Assembly: GCA_033065855.1 (NCBI GenBank)
Contig: JAVXUO010000878.1
Span: forward strand, 310,001 to 374,000
From: Escallonia rubra
Taxonomy: Eukaryota; Streptophyta; Magnoliopsida; Escalloniales; Escalloniaceae
Direction of reading: 5' to 3'
DNA: 64,000 bases
In this document: positions 22,437 to 33,789 of the stretch, in pieces
Position numbering within the stretch: the stretch's first letter is position 1
Layout of the letters: the number at the start of each line of letters is the position of its first letter
The notes under the pieces: generated by a model
Told to the model about the DNA's origin: nothing
The model's input: only the letters and a program-made list of their open reading frames with translations
Databases searched by the model: none
Position numbers and translations under genes: made by a program

Positions 22437-24387
22437 GAAATATTTCCAGAGGATGAGAAGTTGCCTGACACGTACTATAGTGCTAAGAAAATGATCTTGG
22501 TTTGGGGTACCAAAAGATAGATGCATGTAATAATGATTGTGTAAGTGTTATCAAAGGCAGGCCTAGGCGAATGGCTCACTACCTGCACCTCGCCTAGGGC
22601 TAGGCACAGCCTCTTTGAAAAGGAGCTCACCTTGCGCGCCTAGGCACAAGGCAGTGGTAGAGGCACAAAAAAAAAGCCTAAAAATCCTAATTTTTGATTT
22701 TTTGCATTGTGGCATCTTCTCAACTGTTTATTTTTTTTGATGATTTGTTTCATAACATAATTATTCAATATCTAAACCACAAAAAAACCTAAAACCCCAA
22801 CTCTTAAATCAATCGATTCTTTTATTGTTGTTAATTGTGTTAGCGCCCCGTTCCCAATTGTTACTATCTTTTTAGTAAATTTACTCCTTCCTTTCATCTT
22901 GTAAACAAAAAAGATGAAATTGAGGATGAACCTCTACCGGACTTGGAGCCTATGGTTCCCTTTTGAAGAAAATATTGTTGCCTTAACCCTCACTGATGAT
23001 GAGGATAAAGTTATCATTATATTCACTTAGGATTAACTACTTCTCATTAGATTTGAAACTTTTTCTAGTGTTGAAAATTTGTTAAATTGACTTGTTCTTT
23101 TTTTTTAAATGATTTTATTGGTTTACTTCACTAATATCTATTTAATTGTATTCTCTATTTAATTTTATTCTGCGCCTTACTTCGAAAAGGCACTCGCCTG
23201 CACCTTTCGCCTAGGCTCCAGGGACCCTTTGTGCCTTAGGTGCACATGTGCCATTAATAACTATTTGTGACTTATTCTGGAAAGAGAACAATGACTTAAA
23301 TGTGTGTCCGATTAGTGGCCACACATGGTATAAATCAACCAGTGGGAAGAAAAGGAAGATAACATGGAAGATATTGCGATACTTTCCACTAACACCAAGG
23401 CTTCAAATGTTGTATTACTCTTCTAAAATACCACAGCACGTGAGATGGCATAGGAACGTCCACATCAAAGTTTCTGATTTATTGAGACATCCTGCCGATA
23501 GAGAGGCATGGAAGGAATTTGATTGCAGACACCCATCTATTACTGTAGAAGTTTGAAATGTGCGACTTGGGCTCACTACTGATGGTTTTAATTCTTTTGG
23601 GCACTCTAGCACATCTTACTCTACGTGGCCTATGATCATTGTCCCATATAACCTTCCTCGAGACATGTGCATGAAGAAGCAATTCATGTTTTTATCATTA
23701 CTCGTTCTTGGACCTGCGGGTAGAAATATAGACGTGTACTTGCGGCCGTTGATCGATGAGTTAAAAATTTTGTGAGAAATTAGAGCCCGAACATTTGATG
23801 CATCTCTTTAACAGAACTTCAACTTGAGGACAACAGTCATGTGGACTATCAATGACTTCCCTGCATATGGTACGTTGTATGGTTGGAGTACACATGGTAG
23901 GTTGGCATGTCCTTATTGTATGGAAGTGAGTAAGGCTTTCACCTTAAAGCACGGGGGGAAGGCTTCCTTTTGGGGGTGTCACAGACAATTCTTACCGCCT
24001 AATCATCTATTTTGAAAACAAAAAGATAAGTTTGATAAAACTGTGGAGCGTGACGTTAAAACACGTGACCGATTGTCTGGGGATGAAGTGCATTTGTCGT
24101 AAAGGACCTTGACATGGATGCGGTACCATTTGGAAAAATGTGTTGCCTGTCTAAAACTTCCTGGCTTAAAAAAAACACATAACTGGAAGAAAATGTGCAT
24201 CTTTTGGGAGTTGCCTTATTGGTCAACCCTCTTTCTCCGTAACAATCTTGATGTTATGCACATTGAGAAAAATGGTTTTGAAAATGTGTTTAATACAATC
24301 ATGAATGTCAAGGGCAAATCAAAAGATCACCTAAAAGCATGCAGAGATATGCAGATGATGGGTATACGGCGTGCATTGTATCCATGA
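22437..24387 (+). pseudogene. TNP2 transposase gene, N-terminal/central segment after the Ogre-like insertion
   Basis: Reads FPEDEKLPDTYYSAKKM...DACNNDCV and, after the 22547-23262 insertion, LFWKENNDLNVCP, SGKKRKITWKILRYFPLTPR, LQMLYYSS, HPADREAWKEFD, RLGLTTDGFNSFG, WPMIIVPYNLPRDMCMKK, FPAYGTLYGWSTHGRLACPY and LDVMHIEKNGFENVFNTIMN. This is the conserved core of TNP2-family transposases in the right order. Stops after SITVEV (23554-23556), after DELKIL (23773-23775), after PPNHLF and after DEVHLS show it is a dead copy. Confidence 0.88.
22547..23262. mobile_element. Short inserted element with GCCTAGGC-rich inverted ends (hAT-like), inside TNP2
   Basis: The TNP2 reading frame breaks off at about 22546 and resumes at about 23263. 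Between them the left end GTGTTATCAAAGGCAGGCCT and the right end (complement GTTATTAATGGCACATGTGC) are imperfect inverted repeats rich in GCCTAGGCG. TTGTG occurs at both borders, but a clean 8-bp duplication could not be fixed. The interior is AT-rich without a gene. Confidence 0.6.
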
Positions 24388-25215
24388 ATGGTTAATGGTA
24401 AGCTGGTTTTTGCCCAAAGTAATATATACATTGGATAAAAAGCAGATACAACATATGTGCGAGTGGGTTAAACTCCTGAAGCTGCCAGATGGTTATGCTT
24501 CTAATATATCACGTTGTTGCAACCTTGCTGATTGTAAGTTTTATGGTTTAAAGAGTCACAATTGTCATGTATTCATGGAAAAATTTATACCAATTGTCTT
24601 TCGTGACCTCTTACCGAAGCCAGTAAATGAAGCATTGACTAAACTTAGTCATTTCTTCTGCGATTTGTGCTCAAATGTTCTCCAAGAGAATGATGTTAAG
24701 ATTCTTAAGAAAAAAATTGTTGAAACAATGTGCAAGTTAGAGATCTTTCCCCTGTCATTCTTTGACTCGATGGAGCATTTGACCATTCACTTAGCGTATG
24801 AAGCTAGAGTGGGTGGACCTGTGCAGTATTGGTGGATGTATCCATTTGAGAGGTGATGTCCCTCATCCATCTTTAATCGTATTTTATACTTGCACACATG
24901 CATTGTTTACTGAAAATGACTTATTTCTTACATAGGTATATGTTTGACCTTAAGAAAAAGGTGCGTAACAAAGCCCACGTTGAAGGTTCAATTGCAGAGG
25001 CTTACATCCTTGAGGAGCTTACCAACTTCTGCTCCCTTTACTTTGAGACTGATGCTGATACAAAGATGAATCGACTTGGTCGCATTGACAATACTGTCGA
25101 CATAGAATTCGATGAGCGTCTTTCTATATTCATGCATCTTGGTCGTGCACTTGGAGCAAAGATTGGTCGATATTTATCCGAGGAAGAGTATATTGCCGTA
25201 ACATTTTATGCATGA
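24371..25215 (+). pseudogene. TNP2 transposase gene, DUF4218-like segment
   Basis: Reads YTLDKKQIQHMCEWVKLLKL, DGYASNISRCCNL, GLKSHNCHVFMEKFIPIVFR, LSHFFCDLCS, LCKLEIFPLSFFDSMEHL with HLAYEARVGGPVQYWWMYPF. After a non-coding gap at about 24857-24935 (intron-like, ending CATAG) it gives KKKVRNKAHVEGSIAEAYI and FCSLYF. This matches the DUF4218 region that follows the TNP2 core in plant CACTA transposases. The reading frame is largely open here. Confidence 0.85.
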
Positions 25216-25317
25216 ATTGTAATGAAGTTGCACCATTCATAGTGTAAGTAGTTGTGTATATATCTTCCTTCTCATAATTCAAGAACATAATATAACGACA
25301 ATGTTATATAACATACA

Positions 25318-25425
25318 GTGAACACGATGAGGAAGTGTTATTCCAAAACCCTGGGATATCAGATGGACAACTCTGTCCATCTGATATCCCAGGGTTTGGG
25401 AATAACACTTCCTCATCGTATTCAC
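25318..25425. repeat. Long near-perfect palindrome (51-bp arms, 6-bp loop)
   Basis: Arm 25318-25368 and arm 25375-25425 are inverted copies with about two mismatches, separated by AACTCT. It lies in non-coding sequence between two coding parts of the TNP2 gene and would form a stable hairpin in RNA. Confidence 0.95.
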
Positions 25426-25553
25426 TTAATAGTATTCACTTAATACGAAACAAGGCGGTTCCTTTTGTGGTCCCGAGAGCGCATAAGTTCTAAAACCACA
25501 TCTCATTTCTAATATAGTGAGATTGGATATGCGATGTAATAACTTAATAGTTT

Positions 25554-26308
25554 ATGAAAATTGTTTGTTGTTGTAGACCGCCCAAGATGGAGTTGATGTT
25601 CGTCTCAAATTGCTTGCTGATGGCCCTAAGTAGACTAGTTTCGTGTTATAAAGGGTACATTATCAACGAGTTTAGGTTTAACACGATGGAAGTTGACCAC
25701 CTTAGTAAACAAACCCAAAACAGTGGAGTTTTAGTCAAATGTGACTGTTATCATGATAGTGAGAGTGATTTTTATGGGCAATTGGAGGAGGTTGTTGAAC
25801 TAGATTATTATGGCAGCTGTAATCGACTGGTAATGTTCAAGTGCAGATGATTTTACATTACAGCTGGTATCCAAACTAGTCGACATGGGATTGTGGACGT
25901 TAATACGAGGTCAAGGCTCGGATCATATGAACCAAAATTGTATTTACAGCTCAAGAAACGTAGGTTTTCTATGCAAAAGGTGTGACAAGGAAGGACCCAA
26001 ATTAGCATACTGTTATCAAGACCAAAAGAGGCTTTGTTGATGATGATGTGTTCGTTGAGATGTACCAAGAGGATGATGCTCCCATAGTGATACCGCTTCA
26101 GGAGGATAATGATCTTGTTGATGAGCCTTTTTGCAATTTAGGCCATGCTGGAGAAGAGGTCAATGTTGAAGCCCTCTGTGATGATGATGATGATGACGAC
26201 GTTTCTGAGGCAGAAGTTGATGACGAAGAAGAAGACGATGAAGATGAAGGGGACGAAGATGACGAGGAAGGGGAAGACATTCCGTTGTCTATTAGTGACA
26301 GTGATTGA
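25554..26308 (+). pseudogene. TNP2 transposase gene, DUF4216-like segment and acidic tail
   Basis: The first part reads GVLVKCDCYHDSESDFYGQL and ELDYYGSCNRLVMFKCR, matching the DUF4216 region at the C-terminus of CACTA TNP2 proteins. A stop follows at 25850. After decayed sequence, 26048-26308 encodes an Asp/Glu-rich tail (VEALCDDDDDDDVSEAEVDD and more), ending LSISDSD and TGA. A similar acidic end is seen in the minus-strand relic at 28773-29111. Confidence 0.82.
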
Positions 26309-26756
26309 CTGTGTAAAGCAAAAAGATTCTTATCAATGTACTTTTGCACGTGTGGTGTTTATTACTTAAATTGAATTGTCTGTTATTGATGGTGGTTGAC
26401 TATTTTAAATTGAGTTGTCTTTTATACTCGGCCGTGCCACATTGTTATCAATTAACTTTTGCACTTAAGTTGTTTATTATTCAAGCGAACTACATTGTTA
26501 TTAATTTACTTTTGCACTTAATTTGTTTATTATTCAAGCGAACTAATTAAACTCAAATAACTTTTGCACTTAAAGTCTTTTTGTAGATATGCTGAGATCC
26601 AGTGCACTCCGAGGTCGTGGAGGTGGCCGTCGCGAAGCTGCTCCGGCACAATCTGCCCCTTCCCCAGGATTAGTGACGCGACTACTGATGAGCAGTCGAT
26701 GGCATCATCAGTAGTTTCAGTACATGGTGAGACAATATTAGTTTCGTGTCGAATTG

Positions 26757-26768
26757 AGACATATATAT

Positions 26769-26833
<65 letters not shown>

Positions 26834-26848
26834 CATATACACATATAT
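26757..26848. repeat. (TA)n microsatellite left of MITE copy 1
   Basis: A TA-dinucleotide tract with a few CA interruptions. Confidence 0.95.
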
Positions 26849-27071
26849 GGGAGCTGATCCACTGCTAGCGCTAGCAACTTAACCCAAATTGCTAGCGCGA
26901 TCTGACCGTCCACGGGCGAGAATGGACGGCCAAATCGCGCGCCACAACAGCGAATTTTTTCACCGTCCGCTACATAATGTAGCGGACGGTGAAAGAATTG
27001 TCCGCTACATTATGTAGCGGACGGCCCAACAGCGCTAGCAACTAGCTAGCGCTAGCAGTGGATCACGATCC
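26849..27071. mobile_element. MITE copy 1 (223 bp), Mutator-like family GGGAGCTGATCCA
   Basis: The ends are inverted: GGGAGCTGATCCACTGCTAG at the left, and the complement of the right end is GGATCGTGATCCACTGCTAG. The interior carries two copies of the palindrome CCGCTACATTATGTAGCGG or its variant. The nine bases outside each end match at 8 of 9 (CACATATAT and TACATATAT), suggesting a 9-bp duplication, but the TA-rich context weakens this. Related copies are at 47838-49183 and 57543-57764. Confidence 0.85.

Positions 27072-27122
<51 letters not shown>
27072..27122. repeat. (TA)n microsatellite right of MITE copy 1
   Basis: TA-dinucleotide run of about 45 bp. Confidence 0.95.
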
Positions 27123-27125
<3 letters not shown>

Positions 27126-28639
27126 TTACTTTTTCATCATTTGTAGCGTCTAGTGCATCTGTACCTAAAGGTATCACACACGGGATACCTTGTCCAGCCA
27201 CCCCGGAGTAGAGGATTACTGTTCACGTCCTCAACAATTAGTATGTTTTTAATTTTCAAAGCTCAATTCTTAACATCTTTTAGCGCACCTATCTAACTTA
27301 ATACGTTGTTATATTGGGATTGAAGTATCTCTCTTGTGATTTCTTGTAATTAACTTTGTTGAGGATTGTGTTAGGACCAAAATCGGTCCTATTATCAAGG
27401 CCCACCTCCCATGGCCTTATGCGACGTGGAAGGCGTGGACGGAAGCAGACAAGGAACTTGTCTGGGGGAAGTTCTTTGTAAGGGTTGTCTATTTTTAATT
27501 GCTTTTTTTGGTTTTAGAAGTACATTATTGCTAAATTTTTCTTGCTAATCGTGTTTGAAATTATGTTTAATTATGCTCAGGACTACTTCAAATTTGAGTC
27601 CAACGGAGACCAAGAACTTGGGAGGCAGGTCTGGGAGTGGCATTGTTCTAAAAACTACAAGAAATGGATGCTCAATGCAAGGAGGCAGGTGCTAGCTCAA
27701 GTAGGTGCAACAGATATTTCTATGGCCAGGGACCACAAGCCCGACTACTTCTCCAAAGCCATGTGGGGGCAACTGGTGGACCATTGTGTACAACATAATG
27801 GGCAAAGCTGAGTGAGCGAGGCAAGGATATGGGTCATAGTGAGAAGAAGATGAAGCATAGTGCTGGATCCTGTACATATGTTGTGCACTAGATAAAGTTG
27901 AGAGAATACGACCCTGAAAAAAGGCCCCCTACGATGCTCTGCTATTTTGAGCACTCACACAAAAATAAAGATGGGAAGTGGGTTTCTGAGAGAGCGGAGC
28001 AGTTTGTGGTGAGCACACAAAATTTGTATTGCTTTTGCATTCCTATTGTATCCATATTGGTTGCAGCCGATTTCATTCCTCTAACATTTTCGTTGTTTTA
28101 TTATATAAAGTTCATATAGAGAAAAAGTTCAAACCAATTCCCAGGTAGACGATAGCCAAGCAGTGGACGAGGTCTCTTCGTGGTCAGAAGCTACAGGGGG
28201 TCCTAAGAAGGACCGTATGCTCAGCCTCCCTCGTCAATCCGCACGTTCATCTTTAGGCAAAGCTCAATCATCAGTCGCGACCAGTTGTAGCAGTCCTCCG
28301 GTTGAAGTGACGGATAAAGAGCGCTTGGACAAACTTTTTGAAGAAAAAATTACGAAGATGATCCAGTAAGGTTTTATTATGCCCAGACCCAGACTTCAAG
28401 TAATACCAATTTTCTCAAGTAGTTATGTATTATGTTCATTCTATATGTGATCTTGATTTGTATATATTATGTTGAATCATTTGTATGGCTTCGTGCAGAG
28501 CAATATTATGCCTAGTGCCGATGATTCTCTGGGAAGTGAGGACATTGTTGGATCGAACGTGCCTTCATCGAGCGTGCCTTCATCGAGGAATGAAGAAGAT
28601 GATGACGGGGTTGGTCGGTCTACCGGCTAGTGATAGGGG

Positions 28640-29778
28640 TTGGGGTATTATGTATTGACTTGTGTAGCTTTGTCTTCATATACTTGACTCGTTTTTCAAA
28701 TTTTGGTTCAATTCACATACTTGATTTTAATGCATATGTTTATAGTTTGATGATGATTTGCAATTGACGTATTCAAATGTATGCGACACTCTCGTCATCC
28801 TCTTCATCGAGTAATTCTTCCTCTTTTTCAGTAGACTCAGCCTCATCATCTTCAACACTTTCTACGTCTTCCGCGTCATCATCTACTTCTTCTCCCACAT
28901 CAACTGTTGGTTGAAGAGGGAGATCACCCTCCTCGTTGTCCACCTCAACAGATACTGAGACAGGTGCTTGGTCGGCTTGAAATGTGTCTACCTCATTGTC
29001 ATATGCCACAGGCAATTTCTTGGAATTGATAACTGTATACCAATGAGATTTGGGATTTGCGACGTCCTCCACGTAAAAGACTTGTGCAGCTTGACTAGCA
29101 AACACAAACAACTCGTCTGATGCAAGTCTTGACTTAACATTGACTTCTGCAAAACCATACCGGAGAAGATGTCATTTTACCACCATTCACCTTTTCCAAA
29201 ACAACAACTCACATATACCACACAGACACCTTATTGTCTCAGATTCAACATGTGCAGATGTGCGTAAGCAAACTCAAGAAATTTATCGACGCGATCCTCA
29301 AAATCATCATCATTCTTCCTTTTCATCCAACTTTGATCGACCAAAATGATGACTGATATTACGTACTCTATACCACCTTAAATTAAAACCAATAATCAAG
29401 TCCAGGGTCGTTGTGAAAATGAATGCATGCATGTGACAACATGTCTATATATACCCCATTCGTTCTCTATTAGCTAGGTAGTGTTCATATCCCATTCAGA
29501 AAAGCACATGTTTATAAAACAGTTTCCAACTCATGCTTAGTCCTATGTCTGCAAAAAAATTGGCAACACGTCCCCGTATTTCTCCAAGTACACGACATCG
29601 ATTAGGTGTTCTAACATCCGTTAATTCTTACAAGATTAGACGGATGTTAGAACACCAGATTTGTATGCACCCGGAGAAACACTGGAGAACGTGTACCAAA
29701 TATCCACGATATAGAACACAGAGCATGAATCGATACACTATTTTATAAACACTTACCTTTTCCAAATTGTCCAAGCTG
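28640..29778 (-). mobile_element. CACTA-derived deletion relic (minus strand)
   Basis: The segment 29140-29760 closely resembles 39594-40190 of CACTA C, the region upstream of its TNP2 start (shared phrases include GTGACAACATGTCTATATAT and CATGCTTAGTCCTATGTCTG). Instead of a TNP2 start it is joined directly to a TNP2 C-terminus at 29111. The piece therefore looks like a 5' region fused to a 3' coding end after loss of the middle. A truncated Copia LTR begins at about 29779. Confidence 0.7.
28773..29111 (-). pseudogene. TNP2 C-terminal (DUF4216 end and acidic tail) fragment
   Basis: The minus strand reads MFVFASQAAQVFYVEDVANP, SHWYTVINSKKLPVAYDNEV, then a long Glu/Asp-rich tail ending DEEDDESVAYI. 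'F.LASQA.QVFYV.D' is the typical end of the DUF4216 region. The acidic tail parallels 26048-26308. It lacks everything N-terminal. Confidence 0.8.
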
Positions 29779-30026
29779 GAAATAAAAGCATTGTAAAATT
29801 CAAAGAAGGAAATAAAAGCATTGTAAAATTCAATCGACGAATTCCTTCTTTGATGCGTTCCGTTGAGAGTCTTTGAACGTGTTGCTCGTCTAATAGTCTG
29901 TTTGCATGAGTATGAGATTATTCCTATTTCTTCATCAACTCAATGTATGTTAGACAACATAAACATCAGTACTGGTTATCATCAAAACCAAATATAATCC
30001 TAGGTTAAATAACCGTAGGGTTAACA
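29779..30026 (-). repeat. Truncated 3' LTR of Copia 1
   Basis: Starting at 30026 on the minus strand it reads TGTTAACCCTACGGTTATTT and matches about the first 240 bp of the solo LTR at 40464. It stops abruptly at CACTA-derived sequence. A 31-bp piece (GGAAATAAAAGCATTGTAAA and following) is duplicated at the broken edge. Confidence 0.85.
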
Positions 30027-30614
30027 ATCTCCCCCTTTTTGATGATGGCAAACATTGATTCAAATAATATGAGATATATAAGATAATAAACGCAAAGAAG
30101 TATGACAATCTCAATTATAAACCATAAGGGGTTAAAAGAAGAATCATGACGATAAGTTCCCCCTATCTAAAGCAATATAGGCTCCCCCTAACTCAAATAA
30201 TATATGCTCATATCAAAACCACACAAGTATGAATCAACAATATTTTTGTCCCCCTTTTGACATCATTGAAAAAGATCAAGGGTGTGTGTGAAAGTGATCA
30301 ACTTATGTATCCATCCATGGATAATCAATATAGCCAACAAGGGCATTCAAACAAGAAAACATAAGTACTTGAATACCCATCAAAAGGTGTACCAAGCACA
30401 TTTTACAAAAATAGCACATAAAAAGAAGTGTAAAGAATTTAGAAATATAAGTGTGTGCAAATCAATATAGACAAATGAGATTAAATGAATATCAACAAAA
30501 TCAATAATTTTGGAAAGAGAAAAATCAACCAAAGCATGCTATAAGCATATGAAATAATGTTCAAGCATGTGAAGTGCAACTTGCATGATTATGCACAAGA
30601 GATATAACATTTAG
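30027..30614 (-). other. 3' non-coding interior of Copia 1
   Basis: AT-rich sequence with several CCCCC clusters on the plus strand (30030, 30180 and 30250), the nearest of which to the LTR is the likely polypurine tract. No reading frame was recognised. Confidence 0.6.
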
Positions 30615-33600
30615 TCACATAGGTGAAGACATGCCAAGTTCTCTTCTCAGAGCGGTAAACCTCTTCGAATCTAAAGGTTTAGTGAAGATATCTGCTAATT
30701 GGTGATTTGTGTCCACGAAATTTAGAACAATATCACCTTTTTGCACATGATCACGGATAAAATGGTGTTTGATTTCTATGTGCTTAGTACGTGAATGTTG
30801 GATGGGATTTTTTCTCAAGTCAATGGCACTAGTGTTATCGCAAAAGATAGGTATGTGATCATACTTGAGTCCAAAATCCAAAAGGGTTTGTTTCATCCAA
30901 AGAATTTGTGCACAACAAGCAGCAACCGCCATATATTCGGCTTCGGTGGTAGAGAGTGCAACCGAATTTTACTTTTTGGAACTCCAAGAGACAAGAGAGT
31001 GTCCTAGGAATTGGCAACCTCCACTAGTGCTTTTTCGCTCACTTTTACAACTGGCATAGTCGGCGTCAGAGTAGCCAACTACGTCAAAATAAGATGTGTT
31101 TCTAGGAAACCATAATCCTAAATCGTGAGTGCCCTTAAGATATGTAAGGATTCTCTTAACGGCAACCAAATGAGATTCCTTAGGGCAAGCTTGAAATCTA
31201 GCACATAGACAAACACTAAACATTATATCGGGTTTACTTGCGGTAAGGTAAAAGAGTGATCCGATCATACCTCGATAACGCTTAATATCAACATCCTTAC
31301 CCTTTTCATCTTTATCAAGCTTTAATGAAGAGCTCATTGGAGTGTCAAAAGCATTTGATGCTTCCATGTCAAATCTCTTGAGTAGCTCTTTGGTGTATTT
31401 GGCTTGGTTGATAAAGATTCCATCCTTGCTTTGTTTGATTTGCAATCCAAGGAAGAAGGTGAATTATCCCATCGTGCTCATTTCAAACTCTTTACTCATA
31501 CAAGACGCAAACTCTTCGCACAAGGATCCATTAGTAGCACCAATTATAATATCATCAACATAAGTTTGTACCAACAATAAGTCCTTGCCCTTAGATTTTA
31601 TAAAAAGAGTGGTGTCAAGTTTTCCTCTTGAAAAACCATTTCTGAAAGAAAAATATTTAGCCTTTCATACCAAGCTCGAGGAGCTTGTTTTAAACCATAA
31701 AGAGCTTTGCTAAGCTTGAAAACATGGTTTGGATATTTTTTATGTTCAAAACCGGGAGGTTGAGCCACATAAACCTCCTCCGAAATAAAACCATTTAGAA
31801 AAGCACTCTTGACATCCATTTGATAGAGTTTAAAATCTTTATAGCAAGCAAAAGCTAATAGCATTCTAATAGATTCAAGTCTAGCTACCGGTGCATAAGT
31901 CTCATCAAAATCAATTCCTTCCTCTTGGTTATAACCTTGGGCCACTAATCTAGCCTTGTTTCTAACCACGACTCCGGATTCATCAAGTTTGTTTCTAAAA
32001 ATCCATTTTGTGCCTATAATCCTAAAGTTTTGAGGTTTAGGCACAAGGGTCCAAACTTGATTTCTTTCAAATTGAACTAGCTTTTTTTGCATAGCAAGCA
32101 TCCAAGATTCATGATGTAGAGCTTCGGAGAAGTTCTTCGGTTCAATTTGGGAAAGAAGCGCTAAATTAACATGTTGTTGAATAGAGCGTCGAGTTCTTAC
32201 CCCACTCGAAGGATTAACTAAGATTTGATCACTTGGATGATCCTTTTTGTAAGTCCAATCTTTTGGTAATGCTTGAGAGTTGTCCGAGTTTGAAACATCA
32301 TTGATTGCTTCCTCGTTTCCCCCTTGAGAACTTGATTGTTGCTCTCCTAGATCAATTTCTTTGGGGTTGCCTTGTAGTGTTTCACTTATGTCCAAAGTTC
32401 TCAAGTCATTGTCCATGTCATCTACATTAACAATGTTAGTCCTCCGAAGAAAAGGATTAGTCTCATCAAAAGTAACATTAATGGATTCTTCTACAACCAA
32501 AGTACTTTTATTATAAACTCTATATGCCCTACTATTATTAGAGTAACCAAGAAAAATTCCCTCAAAGGTTTTGGAATCAAATTTGCTAAGGTGATCCTTA
32601 GTATTTAAAACAAAACATTTGTATCCAAAGACTCTAAAAAATCTCACCTTAGGTTTCTTATCATTAAAAAGCTCATAAGGGGTTTTTAACAAAAAATTTC
32701 GCAAGATAACTCTATTAAGAACAAAACAAGCACAATTGACCGCCTCCGCCCAAAAGTACTTAGGTAAACCATATTCATTAAGCATTGTTCTTGCCGCTTT
32801 TTGCAATGACATATTCTTTCTTTCAGCAACACCATTTTGATGAGGAGTTCTAGGAACCGAAAAATTATGTGATATACCAAAGTCATCACACAAGGCTCCT
32901 ATTTTTGAATTTTCAAATTCTCTACCATGATCACTTCGAATGTTGGTTATCAAATATCGTTTTTGATTTTGAACACGTTTTGCAAATGAAGTGAACACAA
33001 TTAGAGATTCATCTTTGATAGCCAAAAAGAAAGTCCAAGTATAGCGAGAATAGTCATCAACAATAACAAAACAATATGATTTACCACCAAGACTAGTAGT
33101 AGGGATTGGTCCAAATAAATCCATGTGAAGTAATTGCAAGGGTCTAGAAGTAGATTTTCTTCGGTTTGTGAGAGACTTTCTTTTGCTTACCCATTTGACA
33201 AGCATCACATACTTTATCTTTCTCAAACTTGATCTTCGGGAGACCCCTCACAAGTTATTTGCTTGAAATATCCTTCAAATGCTCCATGTGCATGTGACCA
33301 AGTCTTCGATGCCAAAGCCAAGATGTTTCACTAATAGCACTAAGACACTTGACATCTTGGTTAACTAAATCATTTAATTGAATGGAGTAAACATTATTAT
33401 CTCTACTACCTACCAAAATAGTTTCATTGTTCTTCAAGGATTGTACAGTGCAATGAGAAGCCTCAAAGATAACTTTAAAACCTTTATCACTAAATTGACT
33501 AATACTTAGCAAATTATGCTTCAATCCTTCAACATATAACACATTCTCAATTGAATGTGGTTCCTTACCAATAGTTCCTTTACCTTTGATTTTTCCTTGA

Positions 33601-33730
33601 GAATTGTCACCAAAGGTCTCATTTCCTCCTTCTTTAAGATCAATCGAGGTGAAAAGAGATATGTTGCCGGTCATATGTCTTGAGCATCCACTATCAAGAA
33701 TCCACTTCTTGCTACTAGATTTTGCTTTGA
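30615..33730 (-). pseudogene. Copia 1 pol: protease, integrase, reverse transcriptase, RNase H (broken)
   Basis: The protease site reads KKWILDSGCSRHMTG (about 33710-33664). The GAG-pre-integrase HRRLGHMHMEHL is near 33280. The integrase core follows (33226 onward: LLHMDLFGPI, VIVDDYSRYTWTFFL, RSDHGREFEN, FSVPRTPHQNGVAERKN). RT reads GTKWIFRNKLDESG, NKARLVAQGYNQEEGIDF, YQMDVKSAFLNGFISEEVYV and [16 protein letters not shown]. RNase H reads KHIEIKHHFIRDHVQKGDI with ADIFTKPL. Lesions are a frameshift near 33240, a frameshift after 31598, and an in-frame stop at 30969-30971 just after VSWSSKK. The element is dead, but all domains are present in Copia order (integrase before RT). Confidence 0.92.
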
Positions 33731-33789
33731 GACATACCTATAAACACAAATCAAGTAGTGACTTTTGATACCCAAATTTTCTTGGGTCC

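Larger units (their letters stand above)
14020..26308 (+). pseudogene. TNP2-type CACTA transposase gene, broken by insertions, stops and frameshifts
   Basis: TNP2 is the catalytic transposase of En/Spm elements. The first recognisable piece reads GGNPYVEEEQNPSAPKFYKLL and on to KMLHLKSEH (about 14020-14140), then decays. The Ogre-like element sits at 14187-22436. Immediately after it come FPEDEKLPDTYYSAKKM and DACNNDCV, matching the TNP2 order seen in the minus-strand copy at 38662-39567. A second insertion (about 22547-23262) splits the gene again. Further stops lie near 23556, 23775, 24015 and 24101. Later segments are listed separately. The decay before and around the Ogre site means the gene was probably already dying. 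Confidence 0.88.
12924..28631 (+). mobile_element. CACTA (En/Spm-like) transposon B with TNP2 and tnpA-like genes; right end not found
   Basis: The left end reads CACTACAAGAAATTGCC. Its subterminal repeats use a variant core, TTTAGCGACCGC / GCGGTCGCTAAA (12945-13215). Downstream on the plus strand come a degenerate TNP2 transposase gene and then a Transposase_24-type (tnpA-like) region, the usual gene pair of plant CACTA elements. The element is inflated by the Ogre-like insertion (14187-22436), a short hAT-like insertion (about 22547-23262) and a MITE (26849-27071). I did not find a CTTGTAGTG terminus to its right, so the end given is the end of recognisable CACTA coding sequence. Confidence 0.75.
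26589..28631 (+). pseudogene. tnpA-like second gene of CACTA B (Transposase_24 / Ptta-En/Spm type), broken
   Basis: This second CACTA gene normally encodes a DNA-binding protein for the subterminal repeats. Pieces: a start-like exon MLRSSALRGRGGGRREAAPA (26589); IGPIIKAHLPWPYATWKAW with ELVWGKFF (about 27375-27478, followed by a GTAAG donor); DYFKFESNGDQELGRQVWEW, KKWMLNARRQVL and HKPDYFSKAMWGQLVDHCV (27581-27811); then REYDPEKRPPTMLCYFEHSH and DGKWVSERAEQF; and finally TDKERLDKLFEEKITKMIQ (to 28369). The order fits the Transposase_24 family. A MITE and (TA)n tracts interrupt the front part, and stops follow 27811 and 27888. Confidence 0.75.

Noticed and set aside
26098..26349. Ser-rich minus-strand frame
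   Set aside because: It is the shadow of the Asp/Glu-rich tail of TNP2 on the plus strand.
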